Positions 1 to 7,759 of a stretch of DNA of 64,000 bases are shown here, in pieces. The stretch's first letter is position 1; each line of letters starts with the position of its first letter. Source of the DNA: Thiothrix phosphatis (GTDB lineage Bacteria > Pseudomonadota > Gammaproteobacteria > Thiotrichales > Thiotrichaceae); the NCBI RefSeq assembly GCF_035668035.1, contig NZ_JAYMYJ010000145.1, positions 1-64,000 on the forward strand. Direction: 5' to 3'. Below the pieces are notes generated by a model. It saw nothing but the letters and a program-made list of their open reading frames with translations. It was not told the origin of the DNA and did no database searches. The translations under genes were made by a program, and so were the position numbers.

Positions 1-16
1 TCAAACTATGCACGTC

Positions 17-36
17 TCCCCGGCAAAGCCGGGGGA
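17..36. terminator. GC-rich hairpin at left edge
   Basis: CCCCGGC, a loop of AAA, then GCCGGGG form a 7-bp stem followed by a short TTTC. It could be the terminator of a gene lying off the left edge. Nothing else recognisable is present in bases 1-81 except the sequence into which the truncated insertion element runs. Confidence 0.35.
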
Positions 37-81
37 TTTCCCAATAGATTAAACGCCTAGCCCCCTGGAAGAACGCTGATG

Positions 82-411
82 TCAGCAAGGTGGTTTTTTT
101 GCCCGCCCATCGGCTTCACGTTCGGCGGCCACTAGGCCATCCAACACGGTTTCCAGCAGGCTGGGCTGGTCGGCATGCGGCTTGGCCGCCCATTGCCGGA
201 AAGTGGTGTGGACCGTGTGATGGGGCGGGAAATCATGTGGCAAGGCCCGCCACTGGCTGCCGGTCTTCAGGACATACAGCACGCCGCAGACAACATCGTA
301 CAGGTCATGGGTGCGCGGTTTGGTGCGGCGGCGAAAGCTTTCCAGGTGGCAACCGATGGCTTCAAATGGTTCCCGGCTGATGTCGCTGGGGTAGGGGTGG
401 CGTTCGGTCAT
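82..411 (-). pseudogene. IS5-family transposase OrfA, truncated element
   Basis: This 109-residue reading frame matches the N-terminal half (DUF4096-type) of IS5/IS427-group transposases: a start such as MTERHPYPSDIS, a central VLKTGSQWRALPHDFP motif and a TTFRQW motif. In intact elements OrfA is joined to a catalytic OrfB by -1 frameshifting. Here a run of seven A residues (minus strand, near 94-100) is a plausible slippery site, but the -1 frame beyond it does not show the expected DAQSVK-type catalytic start within the remaining 81 bases. The DDE half therefore looks deleted. The gene lies just downstream of a terminal-repeat-like sequence at 458-470. It is almost certainly inactive alone. 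Confidence 0.75.
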
Positions 412-457
412 CGCTGGTGCTCAAAAATACCTTGAGTCTAACACCCAAAAAGATTAT

Positions 458-470
458 GAGCAGGTTCTTA
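458..470. repeat. putative terminal inverted repeat of the IS5-family remnant
   Basis: The sequence GAGCAGGTTCTTA (reverse complement TAAGAACCTGCTC) stands about 50 bases upstream of the transposase start. It resembles ends of IS5/IS427-group elements. The partner repeat is not visible at the left edge, in agreement with truncation. Confidence 0.5.
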
Positions 471-523
471 GATATTATACAAACAGTTGCCCCCGTCCAT
501 GATCTAGCAGGACTTGGCAAAAC

Positions 524-1195
524 TTAGCAGCTAATCAGGTTACTTAATTCCCTCATGGAGTCTATCACAGCATCCGGTTCATAGTGACGAATATCTTCAC
601 CATGATTGTAGCCGTAGGTCATGCAGATAATCTGGAAACCGGCTGCCCGCGCGGCTTTCACATCCGATTTGGAATCGCCAATCATGACGGATTCTGCCGG
701 GGTCACGCCCAGCATTTCGGCGGCATGCAGCAATGGCAGCGGGTGCGGCTTCTTTTCGGGGAGGGTGTCACCGCTGATGATGATTTCAAAGCGGTCGAAA
801 ATGCCCAGGTCTTTCAGCAACGGGTGGGTGAACTGCGCTGCTTTGTTGGTCACACAACCGATTTTCAAGCCTTTGCAGCTGTGCAGAAAATCCAACCCTT
901 CCAACACGCCGTCATACAGGCGGCTGCGTTTGGAGGTGTTTTCCGCATACAGCCCCATGAAAATGGGCATGGCCTGGGCAAATGCCCCGGCGTCTGGGTG
1001 GGCATCCATATCATTGGCCAACGCGCGTTCCACCAGCCGTTGCACACCGTTGCCGACCCACTGGCGTACAGCCGTTTCACCCCGTACCGGCATGTCCAGT
1101 TGCTGCATCATTTCATCAACACAAAACGCCAGGTCAGGAACACTGTCGACCAATGTGCCATCCACGTCGATCAGCACCATTTTCGGCTTGAACAT
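524..1195 (-). CDS. gph: phosphoglycolate phosphatase
   Basis: A 223-residue HAD-superfamily hydrolase predicted to dephosphorylate 2-phosphoglycolate in the cytoplasm, salvaging a product of DNA repair and, in autotrophs, of Rubisco oxygenation. The HAD motifs are in order: nucleophile DVDGT with D10 and D12, motif II T116 in VTNK, motif III lysine K148/K149, and motif IV GDSKSD with D174 and D178. A longer frame begins at 1234, but the ATG at 1195 is preferred because GGAG lies 9 bases upstream and the protein then starts directly before the first strand. It follows rpe on the same strand, the usual rpe-gph order. Substrate assignment rests on homology and context. Confidence 0.9.
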   Translation of the reverse strand: MFKPKMVLIDVDGTLVDSVPDLAFCVDEMMQQLDMPVRGETAVRQWVGNGVQRLVERALANDMDAHPDAGAFAQAMPIFMGLYAENTSKRSRLYDGVLEGLDFLHSCKGLKIGCVTNKAAQFTHPLLKDLGIFDRFEIIISGDTLPEKKPHPLPLLHAAEMLGVTPAESVMIGDSKSDVKAARAAGFQIICMTYGYNHGEDIRHYEPDAVIDSMRELSNLISC

Positions 1196-1217
1196 GATCA
1201 CTTGCTCCGTTGCTTGC

Positions 1218-1243
1218 ACCCTTCCCCCATGCAAGGGAAGGGT
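1218..1243. repeat. palindromic hairpin between rpe and gph
   Basis: ACCCTTCCC and GGGAAGGGT form a 9-bp perfect stem with an 8-base loop, followed by AGGGATGGGGGT. It lies between the stop of rpe and the start of gph, so it may act as an intercistronic stem-loop or be a dispersed palindromic repeat. A related C-rich/G-rich hairpin occurs at 4169-4199, and a CCTCCCCCAATCCCTATCCC stretch occurs after pnp. Confidence 0.55.
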
Positions 1244-1266
1244 AGGGATGGGGGTAAGAAAGGGTT

Positions 1267-1965
1267 TTAAACGTTGGCTTCCGCCAATTGTGCGCGGAAT
1301 TCGGCCAATATACTGTTGTAGTGCTGTGGGTCAGCCGTTTTGGCGGCGCTAAAGATCGCTGAACCGGCGACGAAAGTGTCCGCACCCGCTTCCTTGATTT
1401 CACGGATATTGCCCGCTTTGACACCACCGTCAATTTCCAGGCGGATGTCGAGGCCGGATTCGTCAATCATCTTGCGCGCCTGCCGCAGTTTGTCCAGCGC
1501 GGAAGGGATGAAGCTCTGGCCGCCGAAACCGGGGTTGACCGACATCAGCAGGATCATGTCCACCTTATCCATCACGTATTCCAGATAAGTGAGCGGCGTG
1601 GCCGGGTTGAACACCAAGCCGGATTTGCAGCCTTCACTGCGGATCAATTGCAGGGTGCGGTCAACATGTTCGGAGGCTTCCGGGTGGAAAGTGATGTAGG
1701 TCGCGCCCGCTTTCGCAAAATCAGGGATGATGCGGTCTACCGGCTTCACCATCAGATGCACGTCGATAGGTGCAGTCACGCCATGCTTGCGCAGCGCCTC
1801 ACACACCAGCGGGCCGATGGTCAGGTTGGGGACATAGTGGTTGTCCATGACATCAAAGTGCACAATGTCAGCACCGGATGTCAGCACATTGACGACTTCC
1901 TCCCCCAGGCGGGCAAAGTCGGCGGACAGGATGGATGGTGCAATGAAATCAACTTGACGCGCCAT
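1267..1965 (-). CDS. rpe: ribulose-phosphate 3-epimerase
   Basis: A TIM-barrel enzyme of 232 residues interconverting ribulose 5-phosphate and xylulose 5-phosphate in the pentose phosphate and Calvin cycles. The hallmark segments are present: SILSAD near residue 11, HFDVMD with metal-binding H36 and catalytic D38, VHLMV at H70, the phosphate-binding MSVNPGFGGQ at 141-150, and EIDGG with the second catalytic acid D179. Length is typical. The start is supported by GAGGAG about 10 bases upstream (minus strand). It precedes gph with 71 bases between them, probably co-transcribed. Confidence 0.96.
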   Translation of the reverse strand: MARQVDFIAPSILSADFARLGEEVVNVLTSGADIVHFDVMDNHYVPNLTIGPLVCEALRKHGVTAPIDVHLMVKPVDRIIPDFAKAGATYITFHPEASEHVDRTLQLIRSEGCKSGLVFNPATPLTYLEYVMDKVDMILLMSVNPGFGGQSFIPSALDKLRQARKMIDESGLDIRLEIDGGVKAGNIREIKEAGADTFVAGSAIFSAAKTADPQHYNSILAEFRAQLAEANV

Positions 1966-2013
1966 ATTAATTTTCTCCTCAAAACTGTGGCATCAATATC
2001 GGAAGCCACTCTA

Positions 2014-2045
2014 CCGGAAAGGCTGGGGTAATACAGCCCTTCCGG
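2014..2045 (-). terminator. stem-loop downstream of the beta-barrel gene cluster
   Basis: CCGGAAAGGCTG and CAGCCCTTCCGG pair as a 12-base stem with one mismatch and an 8-base loop. It sits 14 bases beyond the stop of the last beta-barrel gene (minus strand) and before rpe. No U-tract follows in the minus direction, so it may stabilise the 3' end rather than be a classical intrinsic terminator. Confidence 0.5.
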
Positions 2046-2058
2046 GGGAGATAGGTTT

Positions 2059-2676
2059 TCAGAGTGTGGAATAGCTCACGCCGACGGAATAAAGGTCGGC
2101 GTCCGTTTCATAGGCGGAATCGGAGCCGATATTGAACATGTGCTCCCATTCGCCGCGCAGGAACAGGTTGCTGTTGAGCTGGTACTGCGCGCCGCCGCCC
2201 AGCAAGGCGCTAGTCCCACTTTCGGCGGATTGGGATGCCGTGGTGCCGGAAAGCTTGCTGTGCTTCTGGTCCCAGGCGATGGCACCAGCCTTGCCAAATG
2301 CCTCAATCTGGGATGTCAGCGGCACATAGCCGACGCCAGTGATGGCGGTTCCGGTCGTGCTGGTTTCCAATTTGGCGGGGGCACCGCCAGTGGAGCCGTT
2401 CAGGCTGCTGTCGCCCAGGTCGTAATAACCAAGTTCCGCCCCGAACATTGGGTTGAACCGGACGCCGCCAAACGCTTTCCAGGCGAGGTCCTGATTATTG
2501 CAGCCGCCCTCGAAAAAAGGGTCGTTGCAGGTATCCCCCTGTTTGGAGCTGCCGACGCTGGTGCCGACATACATCTTGGGGCCAGTGCTGAAGTCGCCGC
2601 CCATCATCATGGCGTCATCCGCCTGCGCAGCCCCCATCAACCCCAGCAGCAGGCACAGGGCCAATCTGTTGTTCAT
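2059..2676 (-). CDS. outer-membrane beta-barrel protein, tandem paralogue 1
   Basis: A 205-residue secreted protein with a signal peptide (residues 1-19, cleavage after AQA) and a small porin-like/opacity-type beta-barrel made of alternating strands, ending ...VGVSYSTL. It is the third gene of a three-gene tandem family, with clear alignment to the next two: a two-cysteine segment (C50, C59), then WKAFGGVRF, ELGYYDLG, a KAGAIAWD segment and a repeated GGGAQYQL strand. The same blocks occur in the other two. Function is not known; small barrels of this sort (OmpA-transmembrane, OmpW, OprF-like) may be adhesins, structural proteins or narrow channels. The start lacks a strong ribosome site and lies 17 bases after the preceding gene, which suggests translational coupling. 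Confidence 0.8.
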   Translation of the reverse strand: MNNRLALCLLLGLMGAAQADDAMMMGGDFSTGPKMYVGTSVGSSKQGDTCNDPFFEGGCNNQDLAWKAFGGVRFNPMFGAELGYYDLGDSSLNGSTGGAPAKLETSTTGTAITGVGYVPLTSQIEAFGKAGAIAWDQKHSKLSGTTASQSAESGTSALLGGGAQYQLNSNLFLRGEWEHMFNIGSDSAYETDADLYSVGVSYSTL

Positions 2677-2693
2677 GTTGTTACGCCATTATG

Positions 2694-3386
2694 TCAAAGG
2701 GTGGAGAAAACAGCTCCCAAGCTGTAAAGCCCCGCATCCGATTCGTAGGGGGTGTCTTTGGCTGTGCCGAAGACATGCTCGTATTCCCCGCGCACCGACA
2801 AGTTTTCATTGATCTTGTACTGTGCACCGCCGCCCAGCAGCAAGCCAGTCCCGCTGTTGGAGGTTTCGATGTTCAGGTCAGTGTCCTGCGGCACTTCGCG
2901 CTTGCCATTCTGCTTCCAGAACGCCACGCCCGCCTTGCCCAACAGTTCGGTGCGGGGCGCGACCTGCATATACCCCACCCCAGCCAGATAGCTGGCTGAC
3001 AGGTCGCTGCTGGATTTTGCATCGTAAATGTTGGTGCGGCCTGCCTTGCCATCAGAAGAGCCGCCGCCCAGATCCATATACCCGGCTTCCACCCCCAATG
3101 TCGGCAAAGCGGCGGCTGGCATCACGACACCCGGTGTCACTATATAATTGCCCGTCTGGGGCGCTATCTTGGCTCCGGCGAACACCTTGTAGCCGCTGGC
3201 GGAATCGTCGCAATTGCTGGAAACATTGGCGGCGCTGCAAGCCCCGTCGTGATTGGCCATGCCAGCGCTGGCACCGGCGTACAGTGAAACATTGGATGGG
3301 ATGCCGTAACCTTCCATCCCGCCTGCATTGGCGGCATTCGCCAATAGCGTAAGTCCTGCCAAAGAGCAGGAGATAATAGTTTTCAT
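2694..3386 (-). CDS. outer-membrane beta-barrel protein, tandem paralogue 2
   Basis: A 230-residue paralogue of the two neighbouring genes. It has a signal peptide (1-21, ending NAANA), a C50/C59 pair at the same place as paralogue 1, the blocks YKVFAGAKI, VEAGYMDLG, LGKAGVAFW and LLGGGAQYKI, and the end SLGAVFSTL. An extra stretch near residues 75-95 rich in V, P and A lengthens one loop. The start is supported by AAGGGG about 7 bases upstream, a site nearly identical to that of paralogue 3. Predicted outer-membrane location; no specific ligand can be named. Confidence 0.8.
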   Translation of the reverse strand: MKTIISCSLAGLTLLANAANAGGMEGYGIPSNVSLYAGASAGMANHDGACSAANVSSNCDDSASGYKVFAGAKIAPQTGNYIVTPGVVMPAAALPTLGVEAGYMDLGGGSSDGKAGRTNIYDAKSSSDLSASYLAGVGYMQVAPRTELLGKAGVAFWKQNGKREVPQDTDLNIETSNSGTGLLLGGGAQYKINENLSVRGEYEHVFGTAKDTPYESDAGLYSLGAVFSTL

Positions 3387-3409
3387 ACAAGCCCCTTTAT
3401 GTATGTTTT

Positions 3410-3422
3410 CCCGCTATGCGGG
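3410..3422. other. intercistronic hairpin
   Basis: CCCGC, a 3-base loop, then GCGGG lie in the 41-base gap between beta-barrel paralogues 3 and 2. It may adjust relative expression or mRNA stability within the operon. Confidence 0.4.
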
Positions 3423-3427
3423 ATAAT

Positions 3428-4054
3428 TTATAACGATGAAAAAGTCAGTCCAAGACTCATCAGGTCTATATCGCCCCCCCGTCCTGTTTTGCCGCCCACA
3501 TCCTTGAAACGCTCCCATTCCGCCCGCACCCCCATGTTGTCGCCCAGGTCGTAATTGGCGCCAACGCCGACCAGCACATCAGCGCTGCTGGTTTTGGCGG
3601 AGCCGGTGCTGTCGGCTTGCTCCACTGTCCAGCGCGCCAGCCCGGCCTTGCCGAACACCTCAATCTGGTCGCTGATGGGCACGCCTGCAACGCCTGCTAC
3701 GGTGAATGCCGACGCCTGTTGGGAAACTTCGCCATTGGTGCCAGCGCCGGTCTGTTTGCCGAAATCAACATAGCCGCCTTCCAGCACCAAATTGTCGTTC
3801 ATGCGTATGCCTGCATAGGCCTTCCAGCTCTTGTCACTATTGTCGCAATTGGCCAACCCATCGCAGAACCCGGCAGTGGTGGTGGAACCTAGGCTGGCTC
3901 CCAGGTAATTGGGTGCTTTTTCATTCTCCGACGCGCCGATGGGCGTCATGGGCTTGAGTTTGGAAAAAGGTGAAGCGGAGGATTCAGCCAGCGCAGCGCC
4001 TGTCAGCAATAACAGGAAACATCCAATCGCCATGGCTGTTCTGGAAGTGGTCAT
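3428..4054 (-). CDS. outer-membrane beta-barrel protein, tandem paralogue 3 (first in operon)
   Basis: A 208-residue member of the tandem family, transcribed first. It has a signal peptide (1-23, ending ALA) and a proline-containing spacer before the barrel. The shared blocks are a cysteine pair (C64, C70, closer together than in the other two), WKAYAGIRM, LEGGYVDFG, FGKAGLARW and VLVGVGANYDL, and the end SLGLTFSSL. AAAGGGG about 9 bases upstream supports the ATG. The paralogues are clearly related but diverged, so the duplications look old. Probably driven by a promoter in 4055-4160. Confidence 0.8.
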   Translation of the reverse strand: MTTSRTAMAIGCFLLLLTGAALAESSASPFSKLKPMTPIGASENEKAPNYLGASLGSTTTAGFCDGLANCDNSDKSWKAYAGIRMNDNLVLEGGYVDFGKQTGAGTNGEVSQQASAFTVAGVAGVPISDQIEVFGKAGLARWTVEQADSTGSAKTSSADVLVGVGANYDLGDNMGVRAEWERFKDVGGKTGRGGDIDLMSLGLTFSSL

Positions 4055-4168
4055 GATTGATAGCCCCTTTGTAATTATTTTCGTGATGGCTTTTATTATT
4101 GGTGACTGTAAAGGAGGGTGGGACTAACTGCCAGTATTAACCGATAACCGGAAGGCATGCATGAATTA

Positions 4169-4199
4169 CGCACCCCTTTCTCTGGATGGAAGGGGTGCG
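4169..4199 (-). terminator. hairpin downstream of bamD
   Basis: CGCACCCCTT and AAGGGGTGCG make a perfect 10-bp stem with an 11-base loop, 14 bases beyond the bamD stop. In the bamD direction it is followed by TAATTCATG, so termination is plausible but the U-tract is poor. The remaining part of 4055-4168 should hold the promoter of the beta-barrel operon; I see no strong consensus there. Confidence 0.55.
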
Positions 4200-4212
4200 A
4201 GGGAAGGTTTGG

Positions 4213-5010
4213 TCAGCGCAGCTCTGCTTTCAATGCCGCAGCGCGTTGGGGGAAGTTCAGCTCCAGCACCCGCATATTGTCGGCGGCCAAGTCAGGCTTG
4301 CCCAGGTTGTGGGCAGCCCTGACCTTGATTTCCAGCGCCTCGATAATGGCCGGGGAGCCTTCGTAATGTTTGATGGCGTATTCGGCGCGGTTGAAGGCGG
4401 CCAGCCATGCGCCCCGTTGTATGTAGTATTTCGCCACATTCACTTCGGATTCGGCCAAGCTGTTGCGCAGGTGTTGGATGCGTTCCTTGGCGTCCGGCGC
4501 ATATTTGCTGTTGGGGTAACGGGTGATGACGTGGGAAAAGTCCTGGAAGGATTCCTTCTGCCGCACGGTGTCCAGGTCAGCGATGCTGCGCGGGAAAATC
4601 TGGTCGACAACGCTGTGGCCGCGGTTGAAGTTGACCAGCCCGCGCAAATACCACGCGTAATCGGCGTCTTCGCTGGTGGGGTTCATGCGCAGGTAACGGT
4701 CAATGGCGTCCAGTGCGGAATCCGGCTCGTCATACTTGTAGTAGGCATAGGCGGTTTCCAGTTGCGCCTGTTGGGCGAAGCGGCCCAAGGGGTAACGGGC
4801 TTCCAGCGATTCATACAGGCTGATGGCGCGTTCGTAATCACCCGAATTCAGCGCCTCCTTAGCTGTTGTATAAATCTTGTTGGCTGACCAGCCCTCAGTC
4901 ATATCTTTTTCAGTCTGGGAAAAGATTGAGCAGCCACTGAATCCGGCGGAAAGCGCCATGCCAACAACCAGCAACAGGCTGGCGCGAAGTCTTTTTGTAT
5001 TTATCGACAT
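4213..5010 (-). CDS. bamD: outer membrane protein assembly factor BamD (ComL)
   Basis: A 265-residue lipoprotein of the BAM complex, which inserts beta-barrel proteins into the outer membrane. The signal sequence ends in a lipobox AGFSGC with lipidated C27. The mature part is a series of TPR-like helices: SGDYERAISLYESLEARYP, AYAYYKYDEPDSALDAIDRYL and NSKYAPDAKERIQHLRNSLAE are typical of the family, and the length agrees with E. coli BamD (245). It is divergently transcribed from rluD with 61 bases between them, a classic gammaproteobacterial arrangement. Its substrates could include the three beta-barrel proteins encoded immediately downstream. Confidence 0.95.
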   Translation of the reverse strand: MSINTKRLRASLLLVVGMALSAGFSGCSIFSQTEKDMTEGWSANKIYTTAKEALNSGDYERAISLYESLEARYPLGRFAQQAQLETAYAYYKYDEPDSALDAIDRYLRMNPTSEDADYAWYLRGLVNFNRGHSVVDQIFPRSIADLDTVRQKESFQDFSHVITRYPNSKYAPDAKERIQHLRNSLAESEVNVAKYYIQRGAWLAAFNRAEYAIKHYEGSPAIIEALEIKVRAAHNLGKPDLAADNMRVLELNFPQRAAALKAELR

Positions 5011-5071
5011 TGCTTAACAACACATGATGATAGAATGAGGTGCAAGTATAGCGTATTCAACCGGATTAAGA

Positions 5072-6022
5072 ATGCCCCTGAACCAACAGATAATTAACAC
5101 GGTTCCTCCCGAAATGGGAGGACAACGCCTTGATCAGGCCGCCGCCAGTTTGTACCCCCAATTTTCCCGCAGCCAAATCCAGAAGTGGATCAAGGCCGGG
5201 CATATTCGTGTCGATGATAAAATCCTCAAACCCAAGGAACGCTTAACCGGCGGTGAAGAAATTGTGCTGAATGCGGTGCAGGAGGCGCAGACCGAATTTG
5301 CGCCGGAAGACATCCCGCTCGACATCGTATACGAAGACAGCGCCATCTTGGTGCTCAACAAGCCTGCCGGACTGGTGGCGCACCCGGCGGCGGGCAACTG
5401 GACTGGCACCTTGGTCAACGCCTTGCTGCATTACCATCCTGGCCTGGAAATGTTGCCGCGCGCCGGGATCGTCCATCGCCTCGACAAGGACACCACCGGC
5501 CTGATGGTGGTGGCCAAAACGCTGGAGGCGCATACCCGGCTGGTCGGGTTGTTGCAGGAGCGCGCTGTCAGCCGCGAGTATCTGGCGCTGGTTTCCGGGC
5601 AGGTGGTGGCAGGTTCCACCATTGAGGCCAATATCGGCCGCCATCCTGTTGACCGCAAGAAACAGGCCGTCACCGATGGCGGCAAGGAAGCCATCACGCA
5701 TTACCGTGTGGAGGAGCGCTTTCCCCATCACACCCTGCTGCGCGTCTCATTGGAAACCGGGCGTACCCACCAGATCCGCGTCCACCTGAGCTGGAAGCAC
5801 CTGCCGATCGTGGGCGACCAGACCTATGGTGGCCGTCCGCGCGTGCCTGCCGGGATCAGCGAGGAACTGCGCACGGCGCTGCAAACCTTTCCGCGCCAGG
5901 CCTTGCATGCGACCCGGTTGGGGCTGGTGCATCCTGAAAGCGGCGAATACCTGGAATGGGCGCGGCCCATGCCGGAGGACATGACGACATTGCTGGATTT
6001 GTTGCGTAAGGAAGTTGCATGA
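5072..6022 (+). CDS. rluD: 23S rRNA pseudouridine(1911/1915/1917) synthase
   Basis: A 316-residue RluA-family pseudouridine synthase expected to modify helix 69 of 23S rRNA. An S4 RNA-binding domain occupies about residues 15-75 (RLDQAAASL, SRSQIQKWIKAGHI). The catalytic domain follows, with HRLDKDTTGL and catalytic D138, the LNKPAGLVAHP strand near 95, and RTHQIRVHL near 230. The ATG at 5072 gives the normal family length. It overlaps the next gene by four bases (ATGA), so pgeF is translationally coupled. The bamD | rluD-pgeF order is strongly conserved and separates RluD from RluC or RluA. Confidence 0.95.
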   Translation: MPLNQQIINTVPPEMGGQRLDQAAASLYPQFSRSQIQKWIKAGHIRVDDKILKPKERLTGGEEIVLNAVQEAQTEFAPEDIPLDIVYEDSAILVLNKPAGLVAHPAAGNWTGTLVNALLHYHPGLEMLPRAGIVHRLDKDTTGLMVVAKTLEAHTRLVGLLQERAVSREYLALVSGQVVAGSTIEANIGRHPVDRKKQAVTDGGKEAITHYRVEERFPHHTLLRVSLETGRTHQIRVHLSWKHLPIVGDQTYGGRPRVPAGISEELRTALQTFPRQALHATRLGLVHPESGEYLEWARPMPEDMTTLLDLLRKEVA

Positions 6023-6756
6023 ACCCGAACTGGATTACCCCCGCTTGGCCCGCCCCTGCCAATGTACGCGCCGTTTTCACCACCCGCCATGGCGGCGTGA
6101 GCGAGGCACCGTTCGATAGCCTCAACCTCGGCGACCACGTTGGTGACAACCCCTATGCCGTCGCCCGCAACCGCATGATGGTCGGTGATGCCCTGCAATT
6201 GCCGAGCGAACCCTTGTGGCTCAAACAGGTGCATGGCACCGATGTGTGCGGCATGGATGTGGGAACCTGCTACCCGACCGGCGACGCCTCCACTGCTTTC
6301 CGCAAAGGCCAAGTGTGCGTGGTGATGACGGCGGATTGCCTGCCCGTTCTGTTCTGCGACAAGGCTGGAACCCGCGTGGCTGCTGCCCATGCGGGCTGGC
6401 GTGGCCTGGAAGCGGGCGTGCTGGAGCGCACCATCGGTTCCCTGCAATGCGCGCCTGACGAATTGCTGGCGTGGCTGGGGCCTGCGATCGGCCCGGATGC
6501 GTTTGAAGTCGGCCCGGAAGTGCGGGCAGCCTTCATGCAGCACGATCCGGCGGCGGCAACCGCGTTCAAGCCTTCCGCTAACGACGGCAAATGGATGGCT
6601 GACATCTACGCGTTGGCCCGCCAGCGTTTGAGTGTTGCGGGTGTCAGCGCTGTCTTTGGCGGCGAATTCTGCACCTATGCCGACGCTGGGCGCTTTTTTT
6701 CCTACCGCCGTGATGGGCAGACCGGGCGCATGGCGGCGCTGGTCTGGATGGTTTGA
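6019..6756 (+). CDS. pgeF: peptidoglycan editing factor / purine nucleoside phosphorylase-laccase family protein
   Basis: A 245-residue YfiH/PgeF (DUF152) protein. Members have been reported as copper-type polyphenol oxidases, as purine nucleoside phosphorylases or adenosine deaminases, and as an editing factor preventing misincorporation of serine into murein precursors. The metal-site residues are visible: H72 in QVHGTD, C107 in TADCLP and H124 in AHAGWRG. FTTRHGGVS near residue 20 is the family N-terminal signature. It overlaps rluD by ATGA and the following ABC ATPase by TGATG. Confidence 0.92.
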   Translation: MNPNWITPAWPAPANVRAVFTTRHGGVSEAPFDSLNLGDHVGDNPYAVARNRMMVGDALQLPSEPLWLKQVHGTDVCGMDVGTCYPTGDASTAFRKGQVCVVMTADCLPVLFCDKAGTRVAAAHAGWRGLEAGVLERTIGSLQCAPDELLAWLGPAIGPDAFEVGPEVRAAFMQHDPAAATAFKPSANDGKWMADIYALARQRLSVAGVSAVFGGEFCTYADAGRFFSYRRDGQTGRMAALVWMV

Positions 6757-7715
6757 TGGATTCGCCGCTGCTCGCCGTCAATCATCTGGGCGTGCGTTTC
6801 CGCCTGAAAACCGGGCAGACGTTGCAGGCGCTGACGGATGTTTCCTTGACATTGCAGGCGGGGGAAACCTTGGGGGTGGTGGGTGAATCCGGCTGCGGAA
6901 AGTCCACGCTGGCGCGCGCCATCCTGCAACTGGTTGCGCCTGCGCAAGGCGAAATCCACTGGCTTGGCAAGCTGCTTGACCCGCATGACAGGGTCGGGAT
7001 GAAGGCGTTCCGCCGGGCAGTCCAATGCATTTTCCAGGACCCGCTGGACGCCCTGAACCCCCGCATGACGGTCGGGAATAGCATTCAGGAGCCGTTGCTG
7101 GCGTTGCGCCCGGAACTGGGCAAGGCGGCCATCCGCCAGCGCGCCGATGAACTGTTGCAGGCGGTCGGGCTGGAAAGCGGGATGCGCAACCGTTACCCGC
7201 ACGAGTTTTCTGGCGGCCAGTGCCAGCGCATCGGCATCGCCCGCGCCCTCAGCGTGGAGCCGCAACTGATTTTGTGCGACGAGCCGGTCAGCGCGCTGGA
7301 TGTGTCGATCCAGCGGCAGATTGTCAAACTGCTGGCAGGTTTGCAGCGGGAGCGCCAGCTGGCGTTGCTGTTCATCTCCCACGATCTCGGCGTGGTGCGG
7401 GAACTCAGCGACCGGGTGCTGGTGCTGTACCTGGGGCGCATTATGGAAGTGGCGGATGCGGAAAGCCTGTACGCCACGCCTTTGCACCCTTACACGCGCA
7501 TGCTGCTGGCGGCGGTTCCGCTGGCTGACCCACAGCAGGAGCGGGAGCGGTTGGCGAAAGTGAAAGTGGGCGCAGGGGAATTGCCTTCACCGCTGAACCC
7601 GCCGTCCGGTTGCGTGTTTCATACCCGCTGCTTGCAAGCGCAAGGCGTGTGCCGGGAACAAGCGCCGCAGCTGCGTGAGGCAGGCGGGCGGCAGGTCGCC
7701 TGCCATTTCGCATAA
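6756..7715 (+). CDS. oligopeptide/dipeptide-type ABC transporter ATP-binding protein (DppF/OppF-like)
   Basis: A 319-residue ABC ATPase of the peptide/nickel/microcin-C importer class. Visible features are Walker A GESGCGKST at 43-51, Q-loop FQDP at 93-96, signature SGGQ at 152-155, Walker B LILCDEP at 171-177, and the C-terminal oligo/HPY extension with VFHTRCLQAQGVC, which may carry an iron-sulfur cluster as in DppD/DppF. The ATG at 6756 overlaps the pgeF stop (TGATG); a TTG three bases earlier is also possible. No permease, binding protein or second ATPase is next to it, so it must pair with subunits elsewhere or is an orphan. Confidence 0.85.
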   Translation: MDSPLLAVNHLGVRFRLKTGQTLQALTDVSLTLQAGETLGVVGESGCGKSTLARAILQLVAPAQGEIHWLGKLLDPHDRVGMKAFRRAVQCIFQDPLDALNPRMTVGNSIQEPLLALRPELGKAAIRQRADELLQAVGLESGMRNRYPHEFSGGQCQRIGIARALSVEPQLILCDEPVSALDVSIQRQIVKLLAGLQRERQLALLFISHDLGVVRELSDRVLVLYLGRIMEVADAESLYATPLHPYTRMLLAAVPLADPQQERERLAKVKVGAGELPSPLNPPSGCVFHTRCLQAQGVCREQAPQLREAGGRQVACHFA

Positions 7716-7759
7716 GTGATGCTAGTATCGTTCCATGGCCATGATTGATGGAGAATGCC

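Noticed and set aside
1..81. OrfB of the IS5-family element after a -1 frameshift
   Set aside because: The -1 frame encodes no DAQSVK-like catalytic start and ends within 81 bases.
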